The notes: generated by a model not told the origin, from the sequence alone. DNA of 28,225 nucleotides from a virus (IMGVR_UViG_3300025072_000032:1-28225), one strand, 5' to 3'. Shown: positions 16,439-21,291, counted from the stretch's first letter. Numbers and translations: made by a program.

Positions 16439-16843
16439 CTATTCTCCTAGTAGGTTCTCTAGTTCTTGGTCTGTCATCTCTGTAGCATGACGATGCTCCA
16501 CGGTCACCTTGCTGGCGTGCGCTTGCTTCTCCGACCATCTAGAACCCCTACGTCGGCTCAGGATGTACCTCCGATCCTCGCCCTTCTCCAGGGCCGCTTC
16601 ATACTGCCTCTCCTCTAGGTCATCGAGGAGTTCATTCTCCACATCGGCCCAGGCTTGCGCGAACTCTTCTGATATCTTCCTCTGCTTATAAAGAGAGGCT
16701 TTATCTACGCGGGCCAGCTTAGCCGCTGCTGTGACATTCAGATTCCTCTTCCTGAGGGCCACGATGAAGGCCTCCTGCTTTTCCGGTGAGACGCGATTCT
16801 CGATCTTGTCAAACGGACTCAGTGAGCTTCCTTGCTCAGCCAT
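16439..16843 (-). CDS. terS: Terminase small subunit-like protein (134 aa)
   Basis: ATG at 16843 has a strong AGAGGAGGAG site. Residues 35-57 (NVTAAAKLARVDKASLYKQR) are a helix-turn-helix of the kind found at the N-terminus of TerS, and EFAQAWADVENELLDDLEERQYEAALEKGE, split by a short turn, resembles the helical oligomerisation segment of the phage TerS families that read AWxxAxE...LExEAxRRA. The following DRRYILSRRRGSRW fits too. The C-terminal tail (MTDQELENLLGE) is acidic, as in TerS tails that touch TerL. TerS recognises the packaging site. Position two genes before TerL supports the call. Confidence 0.85.
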   Translation of the reverse strand: MAEQGSSLSPFDKIENRVSPEKQEAFIVALRKRNLNVTAAAKLARVDKASLYKQRKISEEFAQAWADVENELLDDLEERQYEAALEKGEDRRYILSRRRGSRWSEKQAHASKVTVEHRHATEMTDQELENLLGE

Positions 16844-16947
16844 GAATGAACTCCTCCTCTACAAAAGGCGTCACAGAAATCACAGTAATAGGGCATCCTC
16901 CACTCCATCCTGGCCCCACAGACACACTCTATTCCTGGCTTTTCCAT
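16819..16947 (-). CDS. Mini Cys-rich protein overlapping TerS start (42 aa)
   Basis: ATG at 16947 is preceded by GGAAGGGACC. The product MEKPGIECVCGARMEWRMPY then YCDFCDAFCRGGVHSW has C8, C10, C22, C25 and C29, spaced like a short zinc knuckle. It overlaps the end of the upstream zinc-ribbon gene by 19 bp and the TerS start by 25 bp, typical of compressed phage operons. Size makes it uncertain, but the gap it fills is otherwise empty and the Cys pattern is not random-looking. Confidence 0.5.
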   Translation of the reverse strand: MEKPGIECVCGARMEWRMPYYCDFCDAFCRGGVHSWLSKEAH

Positions 16948-17183
16948 CCCGGTCCCTTCCAGGGCAGCTTGACCATCTTCTTAGCCATTAGATCCATCTC
17001 CTGCATCCTTGTCTGGATAATACCCACCGCAGCCATGAGGGGCTCCATATCCTTCGTCTGAGGGCGTATCTCCACAGTCCTCTCCATTTCCCCACAAGCA
17101 CACACCCTACGGCGTACCACCCTGTCATCGAGGCTCCACGTAGCCTTCACCCTCATCTTCCTACCACATTCCAGGCAGTTCAT
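16929..17183 (-). CDS. Zinc-ribbon protein, first gene of the late operon (84 aa)
   Basis: MNCLECGRKMRVKATWSLDD followed by RVVRRRVCACGEMERTVEIR is a four-Cys ribbon (C3, C6, C28, C30) much like the N-terminal ribbon of NrdR or the Ogr/Delta class of phage late activators, where VRRRxxC is also found. The C-terminal part is a helix (MAAVGIIQTRMQEMDLMAKKMVKL) with several Met. It is the promoter-proximal gene and a CCCTATAGGG palindrome lies between the promoter and its start, so it may be a late-gene regulator controlling itself. The regulatory role is inference. Confidence 0.7.
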   Translation of the reverse strand: MNCLECGRKMRVKATWSLDDRVVRRRVCACGEMERTVEIRPQTKDMEPLMAAVGIIQTRMQEMDLMAKKMVKLPWKGPGWKSQE

Positions 17184-17184
17184 C

Positions 17185-17278
17185 CCCTATAGGGCTCCCA
17201 ATGCTACATATGAGTATACAACCCGCAGTCACTTTTCTAAATAGGGGGTTATATGCTACCCCTAGCCCTATAATAGGG
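17185..17278. promoter_or_regulatory. CCCTAT/ATAGGG palindromes, candidate operators
   Basis: CCCTATAGGG (17185-17194) is a perfect 10-bp palindrome just before the first late gene and overlaps its ribosome binding region. CCCTATAATAGGG (17266-17278) is the same palindrome with a 3-bp centre. Between them TAGGGG (17242-17247) and CCCCTA (17259-17264) form a further inverted pair next to the -35 region of the candidate late promoter. Further CCCCTAT half-sites lie at 17331 and 17350. The arrangement suggests binding sites for a dimeric regulator. Confidence 0.5.
17213..17241 (-). promoter_or_regulatory. Candidate late-operon promoter
   Basis: Leftward TTTAGA (17241-17236) and TATACT (17218-17213) are 17 bp apart, matching 4/6 and 5/6 of the sigma70 consensus. 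Transcription would start near 17206, about 23 bp before the first late gene. Flanking palindromes fit a regulated promoter. It is the best leftward match found in the hub. Confidence 0.5.
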
Positions 17279-17324
17279 GGCGTAACCCCAGAAATCAAGC
17301 CCTAAATGGAACCATAAAGCAGTG

Positions 17325-17408
17325 TGGGACCCCTATTTCAAGATGGGACCCCTATAATGTGGCGCAAAGTAAGAGAGGGGCATCACAATAAAAAAAAATG
17401 GGACCCAT
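17325..17408 (+). repeat. TGGGACCCCTAT direct repeats with a perfect TATAAT
   Basis: TGGGACCCCTAT occurs at 17325-17336 and 17344-17355 (19 bp apart); ATGGGACCCAT at 17398-17408 is a third, partial copy. The second copy runs into TATAAT (17353-17358). No -35 hexamer is visible at normal spacing, so this may be an activator-dependent rightward promoter or an operator. If it is a promoter, a transcript from here would run through the structured RNA region. Confidence 0.45.
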
Positions 17409-17430
17409 CGGGGGGTCGCTTCCCCGGTGG
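17390..17430 (-). terminator. Possible leftward terminator
   Basis: Read leftward, CGGGG and CCCCG (17426-17409) form a 5-bp stem, ATGGGTCCCAT follows, then nine T residues (17398-17390). The T tract is the longest in the hub. It would stop leftward transcripts coming from the structured RNA region before they reach the late promoter. The stem next to the T tract is short, so strength is uncertain. Confidence 0.4.
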
Positions 17431-17438
17431 CCCAACGT

Positions 17439-17517
17439 GCGCGGATCAACGCGCCTAAAGGGTCGGCCCTCCCTCGTTAGGGGCCAGGCTCACCCTGAGG
17501 GGAGAACAGACTGGCCC
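17439..17517 (+). other. Hairpin series upstream of the structured RNA
   Basis: GCGCG (17439-17443) pairs with CGCGC (17450-17454) around a GATCAA loop, and GGGCCAG (17481-17487) pairs perfectly with CTGGCCC (17511-17517). There is no coding signal here. These may belong to the 5' part of the large RNA or to a separate leader. Confidence 0.4.
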
Positions 17518-17531
17518 TTCTTAGAGGGAAG

Positions 17532-17638
17532 GTTGGCCTTATATAACAGAACACGGTGAAGGAGTCATAAAGGGATAGTTAGGCTCCTTACAGGTGAACG
17601 GGCAGAGTGAGGCTTATAGAGGGAAGGTGAGGCTTATA
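17532..17638. repeat. Degenerate GTGAGGCTTATA repeats
   Basis: GTGAGGCTTATA is exact at 17607-17618 and 17627-17638 (20-bp period). Related copies are GTTGGCCTTATA at 17532-17543 and GTTAGGCT at 17578-17585. Neighbouring words also recur: GAGGGAAGGT (17524 and 17619) and ACAGGTGA. The pattern suggests spaced protein-binding sites such as iterons or operators. No initiator gene lies next to them in the window. Confidence 0.55.
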
Positions 17639-17728
17639 CAGGTGATGATAAGCACCCCCCGAAAAGCCCTGCGCTCTTAGAGGGAGGGCGGTAGTCGGCA
17701 TATACCTATTATAGGCAAAAAAGCCCCC

Positions 17729-17769
17729 TCAGGAATCTCCCTCAGGAATCTCAGGAATCTCAGGAATCT
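17729..17769. repeat. TCAGGAATC tandem repeat
   Basis: TCAGGAATCT occurs at 17729, 17742, 17751 and 17760, the last three in a perfect 9-bp tandem. Just before it lies the palindrome CCTATTATAGG (17705-17715), related to the late-promoter palindromes. Just after it CAGATTT (17781-17787) and AAATCTG (17797-17803) form a hairpin whose loop contains CCTCC, complementary to GGAGG at 17772-17776. Confidence 0.65.
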
Positions 17770-17849
17770 ACGGAGGCGCTCAGATTTCCTCCTCAAAAAT
17801 CTGATACTGCCATTATTGCCGATGTAGTTGTAAACATTGGACTTACGAC

Positions 17850-18477
17850 AGATTCGGGTGATTCCGGTCAGGTGGGGCCGGAATGTCGGCAAAATCTCAA
17901 GTCGGTGTGGCGGAAGGGTTTAGCTCTTGTGGCACGGGTCTTGCGTAGTGTCTTGCCGAAGTCGAACACCACAACATAACCCACTCGCCACAAGGAGCGA
18001 GGACAGCACCACCCGAAACAATCGCTAAGGAGCGCGGGCCGCTTGGAACCGGGTCTGCCCATAGGTAGGAAACAACCTTCGTAGCCTAGGCAGCGGCCTA
18101 GGGGCAACAGCGCAAGCGGACAGTCCTTCCGGCGACATAACGCAGGAAACACTCAAACCACCTCAGTCTTAGTACGACCTTTGTCTCTGATTGCGAGATT
18201 CCCTTTCCCGGCACATCGGGTTGGGGAGGACGGGAGCTTAGGCGCTAGCAAGAGGACGCTAGGGGCCAGTTGGCCGCGATAGCAAGCGGAACACGGTGGG
18301 GAGGGAACCAAGGGAACAGAGACAAGCGGACGGGTAACTGATAAAAGCCTAACTCGTTAGCGGGTCACTCTAGATAGCTAGACTGACATTACCGACTAAC
18401 ACCGCACCCGAGGAGGTAAAAGTCAAACGTTGTCCGTCAAGGTATTAGGGTGACACCGCCAAGCGGGTCACCCTTTT
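17850..18477 (+). ncRNA. Large structured non-coding RNA (candidate giant phage RNA)
   Basis: No plausible gene is present, but many perfect complementary segments are. TTCGGGTG (17853-17860) pairs with 18010-18017 and encloses the hairpin ATTCCGG/CCGGAAT (17861-17884) and an 11-bp stem GCTC-TTGTGGC (17923-17933) with 17987-17998, one G bulged. CCGCTTG (18039-18045) pairs with CAAGCGG (18113-18119), enclosing TGCC/GGCA and the hairpin CCTAGGC-AGCG-GCCTAGG (18085-18102). TTGTCTCTG (18181-18189) and TTCCCTT (18199-18205) pair with the contiguous 18310-18325, enclosing CCCG/CGGG, CTAGC/GCTAG and GGCC/GGCC hairpins. GGTAA (18333-18337) pairs with 18389-18393 around CTAA-CTCG-TTAG and a 9-bp hairpin at 18364-18387. 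Possible pseudoknots: TCGGCAA 17886 with 17953, and CGGAAGG 17911 with 18125. A-rich unpaired segments on this strand and the 3' terminator give the sense. Size and phage setting resemble GOLLD and ROOL RNAs; class membership is untested. The 5' end could lie further left (to about 17400). Confidence 0.75.
18447..18477 (+). terminator. Rho-independent terminator of the structured RNA
   Basis: GGGTGAC (18448-18454) pairs with GTCACCC (18467-18473), and CCGC/GCGG continue the stem around a CAA loop with a single bulged A, giving 11 base pairs. TTTT follows (18474-18477). It marks the 3' end of the rightward large RNA and separates it from the early operon. Confidence 0.9.
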
Positions 18478-18541
18478 CGCATATAACATCTACGGCTGAG
18501 GTGTGCCGAAGCAAGGAAGGAGGTAAGCAGTGAGATTGCAC

Positions 18542-18704
18542 CCGATAGGGCTATCACTATCGGCTAGTGTTTTGGTAAGTGGCGAGTGAGTGAACAATCG
18601 TGCGGTGTATGGACAGGGGGCTACGAAACGGGTGGCCCCCTGTCTCTGTGATACACGACCTGTCAAGTCAGGTGGCCAGAGTTCTAGGTCGGCGTCGTTC
18701 ACTC
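18542..18704 (+). ncRNA. Structured leader RNA of the early operon
   Basis: CCGATAG (18542-18548) pairs with CTATCGG (18557-18563). A second domain is closed by GAGTGAAC (18588-18595) with GTTCACTC (18697-18704). Inside it GTGTAT (18605-18610) pairs with ATACAC (18651-18656), continuing into a perfect 10-bp stem GACAGGGGGC (18612-18621) with 18635-18644, and ACCTG (18658-18662) pairs with CAGGT (18669-18673). The closing stem ends 18 bp before the first early start codon, directly before the GAGAGAGAGAGC ribosome binding region. This could be a cis-acting leader (riboswitch-like, protein-binding or stability element) or a separate small RNA. No known riboswitch class is recognised. Confidence 0.65.
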
Positions 18705-18722
18705 TGAGAGAGAGAGCATACC

Positions 18723-19010
18723 ATGAGCAAGATCAAGGTTCCGAGCCAGGAGTCCGAGTACTACGCAACGCTTGACCAAGCTGCCTTCTACGAGGACGAC
18801 GACGACGACACGGTCTACGTGTCGAATGACGAGTCCGACCTCTACGACCGAGGAGACGAGTCTGACTTGTTGGGCTTCGTGACGACCCCGGTCCCCGCCT
18901 CCTCCATCAGCCAGTGGCAGGACGAGGAATACGCACGGCTCAACGGGCGACCCGACGAGGGTCTCGGCTTCTCCGAGGTGGTCGAGGGCAACCCGAGGCT
19001 GGAGGACTAG
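18723..19010 (+). CDS. Strongly acidic early protein (95 aa)
   Basis: ATG at 18723 with a GAGAGAGAGAG site. It is the first gene after the structured leader. Asp and Glu make up about a quarter of residues, including DDDDD at 25-29 and NDESDLYDRGDESDLLG, with only about six Lys/Arg, giving a net charge near -19. No domain is recognised. Strongly acidic first early products in phages are sometimes DNA mimics or inhibitors of host nucleic-acid enzymes (T7 Ocr is the known example), but there is no sequence match to claim that here. The TAG directly abuts the next ATG. Confidence 0.75.
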   Translation: MSKIKVPSQESEYYATLDQAAFYEDDDDDTVYVSNDESDLYDRGDESDLLGFVTTPVPASSISQWQDEEYARLNGRPDEGLGFSEVVEGNPRLED

Positions 19011-19241
19011 ATGCCTCTCCTGCCAGGGCTACGTCACGCCAGGAAACCCAAGACCGAGGATTACAAGGGTTACACCCTGACCCTCAGAGCTAACGGCAAC
19101 TACGATATCACCCTGGGCAAAAAGCCCAAGGGCTACAACGTCCCACCTCGCAAGATCCCGAGCCGGATATCCGTCCTGCTCAGCAGTGGCACCAAGTCCC
19201 TCGTTTCCGAGGAACTCACCCGTATGGCCTCTTTGGCCTAA
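19011..19241 (+). CDS. Small basic hypothetical protein (76 aa)
   Basis: ATG abuts the preceding TAG and has GGAGGACTAG as its site, so it is coupled to the acidic gene. The product is basic (LRHARKPKTEDYKGYTLTLR, KKPKGYNVPPRKIPSRI) and may have a small beta domain (YTLTLRANGNYDITLGKKP). A basic protein translated together with a very acidic one could be its partner, but this is speculation. No family recognised. Confidence 0.7.
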   Translation: MPLLPGLRHARKPKTEDYKGYTLTLRANGNYDITLGKKPKGYNVPPRKIPSRISVLLSSGTKSLVSEELTRMASLA

Positions 19242-19252
19242 GGAGCGACACC

Positions 19253-19438
19253 ATGCAGAGCCCCAAGATCACCGTCAGCGGTACCACCCTGACCATCAAG
19301 ATCGAACTCGCAGGACCCCGGCAGGAGTCCAAGTCAGGTAAGTCCAACCTGATCTCCAGCTACAGCGAGAAGCTCAGTAACGGGACCGTCGTGGCTGGCA
19401 ACGTGTTCGTCCCGATCCCCAAGGCAGAGCGGAAGTAA
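19253..19438 (+). CDS. Small hypothetical protein (61 aa)
   Basis: ATG at 19253 with AAGGAGCGACACC upstream. The sequence KITVSGTTLTIKIELAGPR then SKSGKSNLISSYSEKL resembles short conserved phage proteins of unknown role that combine a beta hairpin with a Ser/Lys-rich loop. Moderately basic, no Cys and no membrane segment. Early-operon member. Confidence 0.65.
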   Translation: MQSPKITVSGTTLTIKIELAGPRQESKSGKSNLISSYSEKLSNGTVVAGNVFVPIPKAERK

Positions 19439-19447
19439 GCGGATGGG

Positions 19448-19503
19448 TGGGGGCAGCGACCCCCATTAACGCGCTGTTAGTAAGAGCCCGTCCAAAGTCG
19501 GGC
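19448..19503 (+). other. Two hairpins between early genes
   Basis: TGGGGG (19448-19453) pairs with CCCCCA (19460-19465) around CAGCGA, and GCCCG (19486-19490) pairs with CGGGC (19499-19503). They fill the 82-bp gap before the next gene. No T tract follows, so they are more likely stability, processing or attenuation elements than terminators. Confidence 0.5.
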
Positions 19504-19520
19504 CAACCAAGGAGAGCATC

Positions 19521-19766
19521 ATGATCATAGCCTTGCTACACGACGGTGTAACCGTCGATATCTACGACTCCGTCGACAAAGCACAAGCTGCGGCTGACGG
19601 TATGCGCGAAGACTCCCCAGGAGCATTCTCTTGGCGAGAGGCTACCCCGCGAGAGGTCCAGCACTACGGACAGTCTGCGGCTCAGGCCGAGGCTGATTAT
19701 AAGGAGCAGGAAGCGATATATGCAGCCTACATGTCCACCATGTGCGGCAACAACGGCGAGTTCTAG
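19521..19766 (+). CDS. Small acidic hypothetical protein (81 aa)
   Basis: ATG at 19521 with AAGGAGAGC upstream. MIIALLHDGVTVDIYDSVDK is a strand-helix start, followed by charged helices (AQAAADGMREDSPGAFSWRE, QAEADYKEQEAIYAAYMSTM). No family recognised. The ribosome binding site AAGGAGAGnnATATG-like is shared by several early genes here. Confidence 0.65.
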   Translation: MIIALLHDGVTVDIYDSVDKAQAAADGMREDSPGAFSWREATPREVQHYGQSAAQAEADYKEQEAIYAAYMSTMCGNNGEF

Positions 19767-19793
19767 AGCAGTCCCCCTTTAAAGGAGAGAGCT

Positions 19794-20225
19794 ATGAACA
19801 AGATCCTGCAAGACCTCCGTAACCTGTGCGACAGCCTGTTCACCAAGGTGGACAACCTGACGGCTGACAACGACGCCCTGAAGTCCGAGTTGGAGATGAC
19901 CAAGGCCAACTACAAGAGGGAGATGGAGTTCTCAACCGAGTTGTGCGCTGACCTGAAGCTCACCGTGAAACAGCGGGATGAGGCTCTGGGTGACAACAAC
20001 ACGGTGAAGTGGCAGAGGGATACCTTGGCTGGCCTGTTCACCGACGCCGAGGTGAAGGACCGCATCCTGGGCCAGTATCCCGACAAGAAGATCCAGGCCA
20101 TCAAGGCATGGCGGGGCTACACGGGGAAGGGGCTGAAGGAGGCGAAGGCTGACGTTGACCAGTGGTACGAGAGCTACACCAACGATTTGGGTATGCACTG
20201 CCACCGAGTGAAGTATGCCTTCTAA
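19794..20225 (+). CDS. Coiled-coil protein with L7/L12 C-terminal-like motif (143 aa)
   Basis: ATG at 19794 with AAAGGAGAGAGCT. Residues 1-70 form a coiled coil (LRNLCDSLFTKVDNLTADND, LKSELEMTKANYKREMEFST). Residues 98-123 (KKIQAIKAWRGYTGKGLKEA and onward to KADVDQ) match the signature of the ribosomal protein L7/L12 C-terminal domain (KVAVIKAVR-TGLGLKEAKDLVE), including the helix-turn-GLKEAK segment that binds translation factors. The first helix of the domain is recognisable, the last part is divergent. A phage protein of this type could mimic the ribosomal stalk and recruit translation GTPases, or only reuse the fold. Function is inference; the motif is seen directly. Confidence 0.75.
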   Translation: MNKILQDLRNLCDSLFTKVDNLTADNDALKSELEMTKANYKREMEFSTELCADLKLTVKQRDEALGDNNTVKWQRDTLAGLFTDAEVKDRILGQYPDKKIQAIKAWRGYTGKGLKEAKADVDQWYESYTNDLGMHCHRVKYAF

Positions 20226-20227
20226 CA

Positions 20228-20245
20228 ACTGGCTGCGTAGCCAGT
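20228..20245 (+). other. Intercistronic hairpin before ribosome binding site
   Basis: ACTGGCT pairs with AGCCAGT around GCGT, 7 perfect base pairs. It follows a stop codon and ends 2 bp before AAAGGAGAG of the next gene. A related sequence (CTGGC, CACGTA loop, GCCAG) occurs at 27789-27804, again between two genes. It may affect translation or RNA processing. Confidence 0.5.
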
Positions 20246-20260
20246 AAAGGAGAGAACCTG

Positions 20261-20440
20261 ATGGGCTTCCACCTGAGTGAAAAGCCAGCCAAGATACGGG
20301 GCATGGAGCCACCACTCTACACCAAGGAGCATGGCTGGATCTACTACTGCCCTAGTGAGGGCGAGTATTACGACAGCACCACCGATCTATTCGTAGAGGT
20401 GAGGATCAACCCGATAGAGGAGGCGCTATGCTCGACATGA
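20261..20440 (+). CDS. Small hypothetical protein (59 aa)
   Basis: The ATG at 20261 has an ideal AAAGGAGAG site; a longer frame from 20162 would run back across the hairpin and the L7/L12-like gene and is rejected. The sequence MGFHLSEKPAKIRGMEPPLY, KEHGWIYYCPSEGEYYDSTT, DLFVEVRINPIEEALCST has an aromatic-rich centre. No family recognised. Its end overlaps the next small membrane gene by 13 bp. Confidence 0.65.
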   Translation: MGFHLSEKPAKIRGMEPPLYTKEHGWIYYCPSEGEYYDSTTDLFVEVRINPIEEALCST

Positions 20441-20574
20441 TGGGGATTGAAACCACAGGGGACATGGTGTTCATCGGCATCAGTGTCCTCTGCATCATGG
20501 TACTGGCAGTGAAAGCCTGTGTGGACAAGCCACGCAGGGGCCGGTCCAACTATGGGCCAATGTTCAAGCGATAA
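20428..20574 (+). CDS. Single-pass small membrane protein (48 aa)
   Basis: ATG at 20428 has AGAGGAGGCGCT upstream. Residues 13-32 (MVFIGISVLCIMVLAVKACV) are one clear transmembrane helix, preceded by an acidic N-terminus (MLDMMGIETTGD) and followed by a basic tail (KPRRGRSNYGPMFKR), so the C-terminus should be cytoplasmic. In phages such peptides include holins, superinfection-exclusion factors and membrane anchors; nothing here picks one, and the early-type position argues against lysis. Confidence 0.65.
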   Translation: MLDMMGIETTGDMVFIGISVLCIMVLAVKACVDKPRRGRSNYGPMFKR

Positions 20575-20584
20575 GGAGAGAGAT

Positions 20585-21016
20585 ATGCCCAAGCTCAACG
20601 CATCATCCCGCAAGCGGTTGGCTGACATCGTTCGTGACACGTTGGTCGAAGCACGCCAAGCTCACCACTGCCGGCAGAGCAACGAAGAGGAGAAGGCCCG
20701 CAAGGTCAAGAAGGTAGACCCAGTGGCATTGAAGAAAGCAGCGGATGCCCTGAGGGCTCAGCTTAATCGGTTCAACGAGCGGTTTGACTGCGACTACTCC
20801 CTTCACACAGCCAAAGGCTGGCGAGGGTCCCACAGCTACGACAGCAAGGAGCAGAAAGCGATAGAGGCAGCAGCCCTCAAGGCAATGGGCAAGTTCGCCG
20901 CCTTCCCCTTCGATACCGTCGATTACATGCTTAAAGTGGAGACAGCAGAGGACACAGCGCAGGTCGAAGCGATGGTTGCTGAGATCAGAGAGTGGGCCCG
21001 TAAGGTGAAGGGATGA
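20585..21016 (+). CDS. Basic helical hypothetical protein (143 aa)
   Basis: ATG at 20585 with AAGGAGAGAGAT; a longer frame from 20519 lacks a site and overlaps the membrane gene. The N-terminal half is highly charged helix (MPKLNASSRKRLADIVRDTL, EEEKARKVKKVDPVALKKAA), followed by WRGSHSYDSKEQKAIEAAAL and a C-terminal helix (QVEAMVAEIREWARKVKG). No catalytic motif. A nucleic-acid or host-protein binding role is possible. The stop overlaps the next ATG by 4 bp. Confidence 0.65.
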   Translation: MPKLNASSRKRLADIVRDTLVEARQAHHCRQSNEEEKARKVKKVDPVALKKAADALRAQLNRFNERFDCDYSLHTAKGWRGSHSYDSKEQKAIEAAALKAMGKFAAFPFDTVDYMLKVETAEDTAQVEAMVAEIREWARKVKG

Positions 21017-21291
21017 GCCACTTCTACGCCAGTATCCAGGGCAATAAAGGTGAGGCCACCCGCTGTGGCACCAAGGGCAGTGGGATACAGTCCCACATCA
21101 GAGGGTGGGACAGTGGGGTGCAGGTAGGCGCACTCCATGGAGAGAAGGGCGACAGGTTCATCATCTGCATCACAGATGGAAGCAATGGCACCCGATCCCA
21201 CTATGTAGGGGATGTGACCATTGAAGATGGTTGTGTAGTGTTCACCCACAATGACCCTCAGTGTGCCCTCTTACGAAAGGACAACGGATGA
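21013..21291 (+). CDS. Conserved phage hypothetical protein, MSHFYxxIQGN family (92 aa)
   Basis: The start MSHFYASIQGNKGEATRCGT and KGSGIQSHIRGWDSGVQVGA belong to a small protein family I recognise from actinobacteriophages and other environmental phages, where it is found among early genes and has no known function. The layout is a beta-strand start, a Gly-rich TGTKxSGI loop and a His/Trp pair (HIRGW). It is coupled to both neighbours by 4-bp overlaps. Confidence 0.75.
   Translation: MSHFYASIQGNKGEATRCGTKGSGIQSHIRGWDSGVQVGALHGEKGDRFIICITDGSNGTRSHYVGDVTIEDGCVVFTHNDPQCALLRKDNG

Noticed and set aside
17269-17274. TATAAT inside CCCTATAATAGGG as a rightward sigma70 promoter
   Set aside because: No -35 hexamer at 15-19 bp; the match is explained by the palindrome.
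17729-17769. CRISPR-like array
   Set aside because: Repeats are only 9-10 bp with no unique spacers and no cas genes; it is a tandem repeat.
17677-17892. 71-codon leftward frame with RFLRFLRFLR repeat
   Set aside because: The protein repeat only reflects the 9-bp TCAGGAATC DNA array; no start-site support.
17941-17975. tRNA or tmRNA-like segment (AGTCGAACACC)
   Set aside because: No acceptor stem, anticodon arm or CCA end can be built around the T-loop-like word.
17868-18152. 94-codon leftward frame inside the structured RNA region
   Set aside because: Cys/Arg/Pro-rich translation without domain character, no ribosome binding site, and it lies over many RNA stems; judged chance.
17184-18722. 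Prophage attachment site or integration module
   Set aside because: No integrase, excisionase or core-like duplicated sequence was seen in the window.
18590-18775. 61-codon rightward frame overlapping the first early gene
   Set aside because: It runs through the leader stems and overlaps the better supported ATG at 18723 in another frame; no ribosome binding site.
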